NCBI RefSeq assembly: GCF_001949145.1
Contig: NW_019091470.1
Span: 314,260-378,259, forward strand
Direction: 5' to 3'
Length of the DNA stretch: 64,000 nt
Origin: Acanthaster planci
Lineage: Eukaryota; Echinodermata; Asteroidea; Valvatida; Acanthasteridae
Positions within the stretch are counted from its first letter, which is position 1. Every line of letters begins with the position of its first letter. The notes beneath the pieces are model-generated. The model ran no database searches, had not been told where the DNA came from, and worked only from the letters and a program-made list of their open reading frames with translations. A program made the position numbers and the translations under genes. Of this stretch, positions 23,501 to 36,100 are shown piece by piece.

Positions 23501-25206
23501 TTCCAAAATAAACGGAGGAAAAAAAATTTAAGATGAGGCCTTCGTTCCAGCACAGTGGGTGCCTGCTTGCATGGGACCCAAACGCGAGCCAGTCTCATCC
23601 CCTTGAAGGCGGCCAAAAAATCGTTGGGTGTATTCAACCTCACGTGGAAGGTAAGAAAAACAAGTATTAACACGGTATAATTTGGCCCAGTGGGGAGCAG
23701 ATCCAGGGCATTACGGCTGCACCCCTCACAGTGGGGGAGCACCGTGGTTGGGCTTTAGCTAAACGGCGGGGCTATCAAACGATATACCGGTAGGCCTTTA
23801 AGGTACAGTACACCTCCAGTCACCCAACATTACTATTTATTCTCGACGAAGACAATATCCCCCTTTTTCAAGGTTGAACGGTTGCCAAAACAGGGTCCCT
23901 ACCATCATTTCAGAAACTCACGGTTTGCAATAACAAACTGCCAAAGAACAACTCAATGAGTAAACATCATCACACAGAAATACTGGACGGCACAAAATGG
24001 CGCATAAGTTAAAAACTGTTTTTAGATGGGTTGGCGCAGGTGCACAACACCGCAAAGGGAAACCTCACAACAGACAGACAGTTAATGAAAACATTCCTAA
24101 CCATTCTGTCAAGGGCATTTAGAACTAGTGAACTAAGGAGACAAAGGTATAAGTTCTTGTTACAAAAGCAATAAATGTGCTGTTGTCAACAGTGTGATAT
24201 CAAAAGGTCCGTTTTGGGATCACCATCATCGCTCCAGACAGAAATGGTCCAAACTCTCTAAACTGGGTTAGAGGAGAGTCCATTTTTGAACATCAAACTC
24301 AGACTCTTTTGACTCAGATCTCAAGTTGGGCCCTACTCTGGTCTATTCACACGTGAACCACACACGTTGTTCTCCTCATTGAATTAAGTACGTATTAGTA
24401 CAACAAAAGTGACACCTCGGGAGTGCTGTAATTGGGTAGCGCTCACAAACGGGCATTTATTACGTGAAACGAGGCATACATCAAGTGGAACAAAATATAG
24501 ACTGTTGAGACCATGCCATGGTATATACAAAATACATTTCTGCATGAAATGTGCCCTCGTCAGTCTTGCCGTGCTCACAAGCTGTTGTAAAAATCTTGAG
24601 GTTAAAAAGGATGTGTTTAAAAACTGGTATGACCTTCAACCGCGTAGAAGCCATCATCTCAAGATAAGAAAACTGACCACAAACGTTGACATAAACACCA
24701 AACAGAACGTTACCTATGCCAAATAACAATGCATTTGGAAGGCAAAAAGGAGCAACTGTAGAAGCCCAGATTGCCAAAATTGTTTTTAAAAAAAGCAAAC
24801 GTCCGACTGAAAAAAAGAAGTGTATAGTTTGCTGTAGGAAATTCAAGGATTTCAACACTTACACGTTTTTTTTGTGCTCGAATTTTAGACACTAAATTGA
24901 TATACATAATTATAACACACATCTGCTCGGCAGTTATGCAGGTATTCACACACAAACTCATAGACATATAAAATATTACAAATAAGTAATTTTTGCGTAG
25001 ATTACACAATTTTCTGGCAAAAAGAAACCTTTATAACGATAGTTCAACTTGAATCAGCTTGTGTGTTTCTGCAGATTGATTGTATTACTACGCTGAATGT
25101 TACACCAAAAAGCGCATTTCTCAAGCCCCGTCGACAGTGAACCGTATAGGCCTAACCTGGGTCAGTTTTAGCTATAAAATATTGAGTTTTCAAAACTGCA
25201 CAGAAA

Positions 25207-25387
25207 AAGGGGCGTAATCAGTGGGGGGGGCAAGGGCCCTTTTTAAAGAATTTAAAGCGCCAACATTTTTAAAAAAGATACTTCCTTCCTCTGTGGACTA
25301 GGGGAGGAAAGTAATAAAGGGGAGATCATTTCAGAAAAAAGTCATAATCCCCCTTTCCCAAACTCGAAATATGGATATGCCACTGAC
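25207..25387. mobile_element. Degraded MITE
   Basis: Starts GGGGCGTAATCAGTGGGGGG and ends ATATGGATATGCCACTGACA. The ends have the form of CAGTGGCGTAATC / GATATGCCACTG inverted termini seen on many non-autonomous DNA transposons, but the left terminus is worn. Confidence 0.5.
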
Positions 25388-25556
25388 AGGAAAATACATG
25401 CCATGGGACCATTAGAACATCATACGGAGCACATCAACAGCAGTGACTGAAGAAAACTGTACCTAACACCGTGCCGTACTTCCACTGTTTTCTTCTACAT
25501 ATGTTAAAACCCTAATCTTGAGTTACTTTTCAACTCCAATATACACACTTGCTGTG

Positions 25557-25562
25557 TTTATT
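25557..25562 (-). terminator. Candidate rax poly(A) signal
   Basis: AATAAA on the minus strand about 1.04 kb beyond the rax stop codon. If used, the frame open at 25841-26524 would be 3' UTR. Confidence 0.35.
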
Positions 25563-26598
25563 CTCGTAGCACACAAGGTTAATTACAACGGCTTTTTATG
25601 CACACAGTACACACAGTCAGTGGGAAATGCCAAGTCTCGCAACCGTAATCACATCTAGAGTGCCGATAAAGCCTACAGTGACAGGAAAGCTTACCAAATT
25701 GTTGTAGTGAAGACTAATTGCTGCTAAGCACCATGTACCCTCACGATAATCACAGACAATGAAAGACAAGTCGTAAACGGCAAATACACGTATCGCGGCA
25801 AGTGAAGGGGTGCGAACTCTGAACCAAGATGTCAGAGGTTTTAAGATGTATGTCCAGATTTCTTGGCTACGCCTGGAAATAACGCGCACCGGTATGGAAG
25901 CAACCGACGAAGGGCTTCATGTCCTTTCCCATAGACGCGCGTGTTATTACAAGTCGTAGCCACGTTATTCGGACGTGGCCTTAACTTGCTGACGTCTCTC
26001 TGACGGTACGTGCGAAAGATTGTGAAGATGCAAATCAGAGTCTTGTTCCCTGACCTGGCAATTCTCTTAAGCTTTACATGTCGGGTAGCCGCCATAAGGC
26101 ACAACGAATGCCCTGGCTTGAAATGCCGATATGGGACTTCACACCTGGATATAGGATTTGGGGATGTCTGAAGACACAATAAACTTCTTTCCCAAACTAT
26201 ACAGCAGACACTGCGTTCAGATATCACAAATACAGTCCACCTTCGTTTGATTTTCTGCTTTAAGAAGACATTTTTGATAGTGATTGAAGAACTGAAATGT
26301 CGCAGAGACGTGAAAACTCCATGGCAAAATTGAAATTTAAACCAAATATTCATGTGGACAAGGTCGGAAGGATATTTTTCAGCACTGCATACGTCCTTTT
26401 TGAGTTTACAAAAAAGATGCCAATGTTTTTGATTTGAGGCCTTAGGGATGTAATGTTTTATAGGGTCAATTTTACATGAGCGCGCAAAATTACAGAGCAT
26501 TTGAATATAGGGTGCTGTAGTCAAGGAGTGATTTTACACAAATGTTAATACTCTGTTTAAGCAATAATTCCTACTTAGCAGTTCGATGAAATTGAGCC

Positions 26599-27117
26599 CT
26601 AGTCACTCGTAGGAGACGACTGGCCGCTGTACACAGGCGTCCTGATCATGGTGTCGAGGTGCTCCTGGGCCTTCAGGCGCAAGGCCGCGATACTCGAGTG
26701 TCTGATGTCGTCGGTCTCTATCAGCCCCATTCCCGACCCTGGGCGGCCCTGGCCGGCGGCCACTGCGGCGGGGCTCAGCAGCGAGAAGCCCGACGAGGCG
26801 GGAGGCAGCAAGGGGAAGCTGATGGGGCCCAGGCTGCAGAGGGGCCCCCGGGAGGTGCCAGTGGAGCCGAGGGGCGGGGGCAGCTGGGGGTGGTGGTGGC
26901 CGTGGGCTGTCAGCAGTCCTGGCAGCGAGTGGAGGGCCGCAGCGGGCGCCGCCGCGCTCGACATGGGTGGTGTCAGCCAGGGGTCCAGGGGTAGCTTGCT
27001 GTTGAGCCCACTGGTGCTCCGGTGGAGAGACGAAATGGCTTGCTCCTGCATTTTGATTGCGCTGGACTCCATTTTCTCCTGGCGACGCCACTTAGCCCGC
27101 CTATTTTGAAACCACAC
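26599..27117 (-). CDS. rax: rax exon 3 (homeodomain residues 47-60, tail, OAR)
   Basis: Acceptor TTTTAAAG|GTG. Encodes [20 protein letters not shown] and the 172-residue C-terminal part, with the OAR motif and TAG stop. Confidence 0.96.
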   Translation of the reverse strand: MWFQNRRAKWRRQEKMESSAIKMQEQAISSLHRSTSGLNSKLPLDPWLTPPMSSAAAPAAALHSLPGLLTAHGHHHPQLPPPLGSTGTSRGPLCSLGPISFPLLPPASSGFSLLSPAAVAAGQGRPGSGMGLIETDDIRHSSIAALRLKAQEHLDTMIRTPVYSGQSSPTSD

Positions 27118-30100
27118 CTTTAAAAATGAATCAAAGAAAAATAAGACCTGTAAGACATGATCTTATGGACAAAAGACGGCGCTTTGGCACTTAGCGACGG
27201 CTTCTCCGGGCAAGTTCGAGTGACGACCATTCAGTCGACCACTGGACGACTTTTGGCTGGGGAAACCTGTGCACAGAATTTATCCTGAGCACCAGGCAAA
27301 ATCGATCAACGAAACGAAAGTTAGCGAAAGTTGGTCGCTCAAACATGCACCCTTTGGTCAACAGCTCAGGCCCAAAATCTACAATTCGCTGGTTCATCGT
27401 GTAGTTCTCTGGTTGTGCAAGTAATGTTTACCAGTGAAGTGGTAGGCCACTCGTGGTTTCTACACTGTCACTCTAACTACGTTCTTTATTTTTAAGAACG
27501 CACACAAGGCGATGCATTCCATGTCAACCTTCATGGTATAATTAAGTTCTTGATTTTGGAGGGAACACGAAATGAACACATCATGTATTGGGACTGTGTA
27601 GAAAAGGCCTTACATTACACTTTGACCAGTCTAATTAGAACCGGACGTGTTACAACATCAATTAGCTAACCTCGTTACGCTTTACGGCTTGATCTACAGA
27701 TTAATTGACGAGAGCCAAAACAACATCGAGAAGAGGGTTCACTTAATCATCACGGCAAACAGGCCGAGGCTTGCCGCTTCGGTCGAGCACTCTAAGAAGC
27801 AAACTACAGGGCTGCATGCCGTGACTGTCATGGCAGCCAGTTCATCATTCCGACAGCGCATGCCCAAAATGAAGAGCGTCCGAGGTCATTCGGGATTATT
27901 ATACGCGAGCGCGAGGCCTGCCCTATGAGGGTGGCCATAAGCCGACTGGCACGCGTGGGTTGTTCTAGAATGACCTTGCCTCTTTTTGGAATACCAAACC
28001 AGCACATAGTAATATCCAAGTCAGACGGATTCGTAACATTCAGCTCCCAAATAAATAAAGAGTTACCAGCAAAGTTCCCATTGCTGTTCCTGTCGCGGGC
28101 CAGTCCACCAGTATAAGAAGTAGAACCCAGCGGGGTTTGTAGTTTTGAGTAATAGTGGTAGTTTTCCATTCACTCGACAAAGGTAATATCCCAGTGGGGC
28201 TTTCCTCAGTCAGTGACAGCTGTTTTAGGCGAAGAAAGAAAGGGGGGAGGAAAAAATTGCAAGGGTCGAAGGACACAGTTTTTTTAAAAAGATGTCAAAA
28301 CCCTAATCTCATTTGTATGATTGATGCCGCGCAATCATCGCCAATCAACGAGACCTGAGCCCGCCCCACGCCCGTCGATCGGCTGGCTCCGGTAATTGGC
28401 CGGACGATCGCCTCAGCGGTTGACCCGTCCGTCATCGCACCTTGCACTAAATAGCCTACAATCACGACCAACAATGGGGCACTAACTCTGGCTTTGCCCC
28501 TCATCCTACCCGTGGTGCGAAGCGCGGCCGCCCCACCAAGGTTTTTTGTTTTCTGCGCAACGCGGCTGACCTTCGGAGACACAGATTTTAATCTCTCTAT
28601 CTCTTGCCCTCTGTTTGATTGTGGTCATTTCAAATCACAACTGGACCACAGATAACTATTTAATGCATGATCCGATGATTCATCTGATTCTCCTATTTGT
28701 TTCAGACCCTGACTAGTCTTAAGGTACGGTGGCTGATACGTTACGTGTGAATCATAGAAACAATGATGATCCAGACACTTCATCACAAAAACCTTTTTGG
28801 TGCAATCATCCCAAACGCGTGTGAAACTCTTTTCCCATGGAATAAAGCAGAAGTAAAAAGTACTCGTTAAAATCCTTACTCAATACTGTAAAAGGTGTTG
28901 TGTAATTTCAACACCAGTGGAATCCATATAGGGTGACACCAGTCGGTGTTGTAAGATACCGACTTTAACTTCATAACTTTTGCAGTGTGCTTGCGAAGTT
29001 CCATCACGCTGAATACATTTTCTACACATGTTCACAAACCTCTATAGCTATACTCGTATTTTTTATGAGTGGAAAGCAATGAGTCTTTTGCAAACGTTTT
29101 GTACGCGTTGTAGGCCTACTGTTTCGATGGTATCTTCGGAAAAGAGATCGCACAACAGTCGTCGGACACGCAAAGCAGATTTATGTAATGCAATTATTTT
29201 GGATGGTTCCAGGTGTCGACGCCAATTTTGGGCTGCGATCCGCCTGCTCCTCTAGCCCCAACCCTGCCGGTTGCGGGTGATGCCACAGTACCCCCACCGG
29301 ACACCAATTAGACACCAATAAGCCGTTTAATATTTTGAACACCGACTAATTTGCCGGCGATATTGAAATCATCACTCAACAAAGCACGACAACGGCGATT
29401 ATGACAAATATACACACTTCGTCCGACCTTGTCAGGCGAATTGTAATCAGTGACGAGGAAAGACAAACTACAAACGGGTGATACAGTTAATTAATCAATG
29501 GGCCTGGCATTTTTGCCAGCGAATAGGGAAACTTCCACATTCCCCTTAAAATCAATCCTTAAAACGAATCCTTAGCTACCCCAATGATTCATTACAGGTC
29601 GTTGGACGTCGCAGACTAATCCCTCACAAGCCCTGTGCTTCACGTTGCTTTCAACCATCACTCTTAATAACATTTCACAAACCGAGGAATGACTTCAACC
29701 GAATGTCGAATACTTGTACGTGTACTGATTATCGACTCAGTTCGCATCAGCCGACTTTCTGGCTTTTTAACCGAATACCGACTGAGTTCACTTTTTTCAA
29801 CATTGATGTCATTAGACAGGCTGTACACGCTCCAACGACTTGAGAAGTCACGATGTGTTGAAAAGAAACGCTCGGATTATCCACGTTCGGCATTAGAGTT
29901 TTTCGACCTTGGAATCGATTTTGAGGTTATTTGTGCTGCCTGAAGGGAACTGACTTCCAGTTCAGCTATAATGTGTGTTTGTTGTCGCACTGTATAAAAC
30001 GAGTGCAATTGGGAAGAGTTGGACAGCTAAGCTGTCTGCGCTAAAACACCCTGGTGAAACGCTAAAGTTAGCCTTTATGCAAAATATTTGCTTTGAGAAA

Positions 30101-33100
30101 AAAAAAGTGAAGGACTGTCACGCCAAACTGAAGATCAACACAGGCCTAGAACGAACAAAATAGGAGTTTTCTCCAAACAGTCCTACCTCTTTAAATGTCA
30201 ACACCACTTTAGGATTGATGGAAGCGTTAAACCCCGTGACTCTGAAGATTTGTTTAGAAGATATATTTTTTTTAGGTCGCTGCAGTTACTTTTCTCAAAT
30301 TTGTCTCGGCTGGACAGCTACGCGGACAAACGTTCCTTATTTCATCTTATCGTGTTCATACTTAGCTCTATACTTATAATAAGATGCAATTACTGAATGC
30401 GTGTGTGCAGTTGCGTTCGTTTTCTCCTTGAATAAAAGTTAATTTTCGTTTTACAAAACTGCTATTCATCGGCATACGCAACACCAGATCTGCAGAGAGT
30501 ACGTCTTGTCTCGGATCGCCAGATACCTTTATGCTCGGTACACCGTGTGCCTCCACGGAACACCCGAAATGATCAGCTAACGAAACCATGTCTCATCAAT
30601 TAGCACAAATTAAACTGATCGCTGCGCCAGCGCGGGGAAGCTTTCCCTCCCGCGAGGCGAAGGGGGTCCTGACTCGTTCGGCTGCCCGGCTCCGGTGTTA
30701 TTGGCATTCTGCTATCGGCAGATGAGGCCGTCTCGTCTGCGCGATCTCCTCTCGGTTTTTCTCCCCTTTTCTTCCTCTTCAATGTCTTTTCATCACCATT
30801 GAAAATATATAGCCAGCAAGTGATGATTTCCACCAGTCTCACGGGTCAGACGGATACCTTAAGAGCCCGCGGGTGTTTCATGGAGCTCCTTGTGGCTGGG
30901 GCAGGCCATTTTACATAGTGAATCCCCTGCCCAGCGCCGACGGCAACAACAAAAAATCCCCACCATATCCCTTAATTAGACCTGGGAATCGCACCGTGCC
31001 GCAGCCCAATATCCGTCCCCGTTTGCATTTTCCTAGGGTTTTGTCGCGTCGACTCACTCTGTCTTCTCCTTGGCCGGGCCGAGGGAACGCTCGTCCACCA
31101 GGGCCGACATCATCTGGCCGGACAACAACGCCCGCGAGCCCCCTCTCGCGAGCCTCGGCCCAATTACTTAGGTGCACAAACGGGTTTTGTGTGGTAAGAA
31201 ACACACTTCGGGGGAACTAATTCCTGCTAATTAAGGCACAGAAGAACGAGGGGAGGCATCTTTTCAGCCGGCCAGGCTCGCTTGAATCCAAAGCGTCAGG
31301 TAGTTTTCATGTTTCATTTCCAAGCACCTCCAGGCAGTAGAGAGAGCAAAAGAACTTCGAATCACAATCGCCAATTTTCGCGATGGACTTCGAATTCGAT
31401 TGGAATCACTGTATTGCCTCGCCTGTAGCTCTGGGATGAACACAGAGCCCCCAAGATCAAGACTGAACACACTTTAGCCATGCAATCGCTTCCTGTTCTT
31501 CCAGTTTGTTGACCGAGACGAAGTTCACTTTCTTTTCTTCCTTCCCCGACTTGACCTGACATCTACTCTGGTTCATTACTTCAAGGATGTTCCAATTTGT
31601 AAAAGTGCCTGGTCTTCGAGGAAAGCCTTTACAATTTTATGCTGTAAATAGGGTTTTGGGGTCACGACTAATAATCTCCATTTCCAGCCCTGAACCATTT
31701 CGGCGGTGGAGTGGTCAGTTTTCCAAAACCTTTCCAAAAGCGCGCAAAACGAACATTCACACTGTCCAAGTTTCTTTGTATTTCGCATCCCAGACCTACT
31801 TTGATATCCTCTACATGTTTTAGGCGACGATATTACACCGAAGGATAAATCAATTGTGACCAAACTGTGCATCAACAATATTCATTCTTACCGAGACTTC
31901 ATGAAACACAGAAACCCAGTCAAGCCCCAATGTGGAGATTATTTGTGAACAAAAGACTCTCCGCTCAAGTGAATGTTAGCATATCACAATAAAAGGACAG
32001 CCAAAGAAGACTAAACACCATAGCAACTATGATGTCAACATGTTTTTGGAGTTTCTAATGGTAGGACAGCAAAGGGAAATAGTAGCCAAAACTAAAGACA
32101 GCTTTTTACGTTGGACAAAGAGTGTTACAAATATTTTTACTGTATGGAAAAGTCGGAACTCGTGCGCGGTTTGAAATTCGAATTTCTTTCCTTTCCGCCC
32201 TTGGTCTCTCTTCAAGGGAAAAAAGTGCTCAGATAAAGAATACTGACACGCAGTCTTGTATCTGAGTCTACCTATCGAAAACATCACTTGCAGGATTTTA
32301 AAGGTTTCCTGAAAGCAGGAAGCATCATCGAGTAAGGAGCCTTGTTAACGAGCTGGCTATTTCATATTATGCTCCCCGAATCCATTTTATTTTTTTAAAC
32401 ATTTTAGAGTGGAAGTTTACGTACTTCATCAGTTTGCTTTGAATTTTGTTCAATTTTGTTGTGGCCAACAGGTGCTATGTCCTTTTATGCGAAATTTGTA
32501 ACTTCTCATGGTGGTACAGGGATATTAATCTATCATTTTGAATTTGTTCCCAATCATTTTGAATTTTTGGAGAATGTTTTACCGGAATCACCCTGGTTCT
32601 GATTCAAGATGGCCAATTTCTGAATAGGCCTATTTCAGGAGGAGAAAGGTCGCAAACTCACCTGAACTCTAACCTCGGGAAGGTTGACTTTGAGGGCCAG
32701 CTCCTCTCGGCTGTAGACGTCCGGGTAGTGGGACTTCTCGAAGGCCCGCTCCAGCTCGTGGAGCTGGTAGGTGGTGAAGGTGGTGCGGTTCCGCCGGTGC
32801 TTCTTCTTGCCGTCCCCGCCGTCGTCGACGAGGTCGCCACCGCCATCGACCGACTCGCAAGGCTCGCTGGGGCTGCCCGGAGAGTCTGGGCCTGCCTCGT
32901 CCAGCTCCGGCGGCGAGGCGCAGCCTCTGCTGCCGATGGGGGCTGCCGATGCGTTGTTCGGCTGCGCCGCCCGTGTTCCCGGCCGGGCTGGGTTCTTGTG
33001 AGCAATTCCTGCGAAGGTGGTGGAAATCGTATTTACAGTTAGTAATTTCCGAATAGATCTGCGCTCTGTAAAATGTAAAAACTTCTCAAAGAACAGATGA

Positions 33101-36100
33101 GACCGTACATCTTGCAAATAATTCTGACATTCTGACACTGCAAAACGATAAACAAAAATGTCTCAAATTAATATAAGTGTCATTCCGGACATAGTACAAC
33201 GGCGTTAACTACGCTAGTGCCAGGCCGGATGCGGATCCTCTTTGAAGAAAACATGGTTTGATTAATCTAACTTGACTGAACATAACTTAACGAAAATTAA
33301 TGAAGAACCATGCATTCATAACAAATTCCTTCAAACAATGGTATTTTGTATTTTGTGAACTTTATGGTATATTAAAAAACCTATCCCAAACCTTTCTTTA
33401 TAAATTAATATTGAAAAGGTTTCTATAAATATTGAAAGATTGCAACGTAGAGAGAGAGACTGCACCCAAAATAGTCAGTCAGTCAAACGGTCAACCGAGT
33501 AATGAATTAAATTAGACAACGGAAAATCATCTCTGGCCAGATAACTTAATGAGAGATATGTATTTTAAAATTTTGTTTGGACTGAAATTAAGCGGAGTGG
33601 TACATGGGCTGTACGGTGGCATGCAGTCCTTTGTGCTGTAAACGCAGCCTCTAATGGCAAAACGTGGACTATAAGTTTGTGATTTCACTACATATAGACA
33701 TTTATTTAAACCATCTCAATTTCTATTTACCGTTTTACTTAAACTTCAAGTATACACATTGGCAAAATTGTCTGGCGAGCAGCCATTGTTCTCAAAGGTC
33801 GACAAATAGCCAAACCCCATCCTTCAGAAGGTGCTTGAAACCCTTATGGTGCGAGTATGATCAGTGTTCAGAAATGTACATGGCCTTTAATACTTTACTG
33901 ATGCTCACTTTGAGCCTCTTTACACGCCGTGTCGTCAAAAAAAAATCGATTTTCAACATGTCATCTCTCGCAGACACTCGCAAAGTGCAATTTGAAGAGT
34001 TGTTTTATATCGTAAAAGTACCATTGTACTTTGTGAGAACAAACTAAAAACAACATTTTACATTTAGTTTTCATAATTTGACTGTGCTCGGTGGGTTTGG
34101 ATCAAATGATTGAGAATAGAATAAGGAACCCCTTTTTCAGTTTACTGTTTCGAAAGTTCCATCCTATTTCGCATCTTTAAAAACAGATTCGACAGATAAC
34201 ACGTTTTATTAAAGCAAGATTTATATCACTAGAGAAAAAATCCCACAGAAATTTTACGTCGATTGCCGCACAACGTATAAAAGTTTTAGTAGTTTCCTGT
34301 AAAAACCTTGACGACAGCTGGTTTTGAAACTGCTACTTTCTCTTCCTTTTAGTCAGAAATGAGGTTCAAGAAAAACATTTTTAGATATCTGCTTTAAATT
34401 TTCTAATCCACAACATGAAGTATAATATTTTTTAAAAGTTAGCTAATTTTAACATGAACATCACATTGGCCACTAGCACGGTTACCTGTCATCGCATAAA
34501 ACTATTCCTACCCCTGCATAAAATGTGAACTATTCATTATCTGTTCTGTACAATACCCGCATAAATCCTCTGCTGCTAGAACAAAATAGGTCCCGCTTGC
34601 GTATTAATTTTTGCGAAGCAGATTTTTGTCTAAAGCACTATACCCTATGGTACCATGCAATGTCAGACTGGTTCCCGTCCTTGCATTATTTTCCTCTTTC
34701 TTACTGGGAATGAGATAAAGGAAGTGGGGGCCGGAACTAGTCAAGAGAAATGAAGTTCCATTCAACGAGTACCGTTGAATAGAACAAATAATTCAATGAC
34801 ATGTGATCAACGATCTGCCAATCAGATTGCAGGTACAGTGTAAACACGAGTGTAAAATGCAGTTTCTTTTATCATTATGTTTACGGTGACTTTAGCATAC
34901 CAAGTAAACTCTACAATATTCGATTATGCACGTAAACACCGGCATGTATGTATAACAGGAAAGCATAAAATTTGCCGAAGGTAGAATAGATGCTATGAGC
35001 ATGATGGGCATAATTTATTTAGCCACAAATCATAATTATGTTGTATTAATAAGACTCGCCTACGTCACAGAAGCCTCAGATTTGCGCTGCGCGAAGAGAA
35101 CATTTGCATAAATGTCGAGATAACGACGAGACAATAATAAATGGGACCCTTGTAACAAGTGTAGCGATATGGCGGCGTCACATATGTTATTATTTCTCCC
35201 CAAACGTCTTGTGTGGAATCTCTGCGCATTGAAAGAGTTAATGAGAACTGGAACTGGTAACAAATTATACTTAATTTCACTACGTCTCTCCAGTAGCAGA
35301 GCAAGTCGAACTGTCTGCAAGTTTCACTGATCTCTGAGATATCAAGAAATTAACGTTAGGGTCAAAAGTTGAAGCTCGCACCTTTCGAAAACACTTGTTT
35401 TGCCTAACCTGTGAACAGTGGCCTATATCGACTTGGTCTCGAATCATGTTTACTGTCGCATCATTCAACCTCCATTCTTGAAAACAATGTCCTTTTCATC
35501 ATTAAGTGAAGGAATTTTGGGAAAGCATCATTGTAAACATTAATTCATATTTACGATGTACTGAGAATCGCATTTTGTGCCTCCAAGCCAAAGAAGTGTT
35601 GGTTGTTTCAAAAACAATTCATGTCGTAGCTTTGTTCCTAAAAGACCAGAATGACGGACAACCAAATACCAAGAGACGTCAGAAAGACGGTAGAACAAGG
35701 CCTGGATCGTAAGAAATTACGAGTGGGCAAAATAAAAAGAACCATGGAGACGAACCACGCAGGAAAAGTACCATCCGTCGGCCGTGTTCCAAACACCCTT
35801 GTTCGTCTCTCCCTCAACCTACCACCGTCTCCAGGATTCTTCACAGCTTTTTGATGGGCAGGTCTGGGAACAAGGGCCCATTAGCCGTGCCTCTTAGCCG
35901 CCATTCAGCGTGTTTTTCAGTGGGGAGCCACGGGTGAGATACGCGCTAATCACCGGGGCGGGGAGGTCGACCGTCACGGTATTGTCCCAACTGGTTATCT
36001 TTCAATAGCGAAGCCGTATTCAAAGCCGCAACCTCTTTGTGGTTCTCCCATCCCCGTTGACTCTGCTGAAAAAAAGTTAACCTGTTCTTCGCTACCGTGG

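Larger units (their letters stand above)
16518..26598. other. Gene-free interval hbn-rax (tail to tail)
   Basis: 10 kb between the stop codons of hbn (plus) and rax (minus). I see no homeobox, known domain or consistent splice-linked frame. It contains a CTCF-like motif (17100-17114), homeodomain-site clusters near 19821-19910 and 23325-23500, GC-rich blocks at 20880-21110 and 21940-22610, and a MITE relic (25207-25387). Open frames at 21929-22207 and 22316-22612 follow the GC-rich blocks and match nothing I know. Confidence 0.55.
27118..32661. other. rax intron 2
   Basis: 5.5 kb. It holds a foldback element shared with otp (27208-27351), a homeodomain-site rich block (27630-27930), a small MITE (28882-28992), and GC-rich segments at 28340-28580 and 30600-31230 that resemble neither coding sequence nor a known repeat. 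Confidence 0.6.

Noticed and set aside
25841-26524. 227-codon minus-strand frame directly downstream of rax
   Set aside because: It follows the rax stop, matches no family I know, and most likely lies in 3' UTR.
26648-27109. Long plus-strand frames opposite rax exon 3
   Set aside because: Antisense shadows of the GC-rich rax coding exon. The same applies to the plus-strand frames opposite rax exons 1 and 2 (37438-37857, 32728-33042) and otp exon 4 (55049-55270, 55274-55642).
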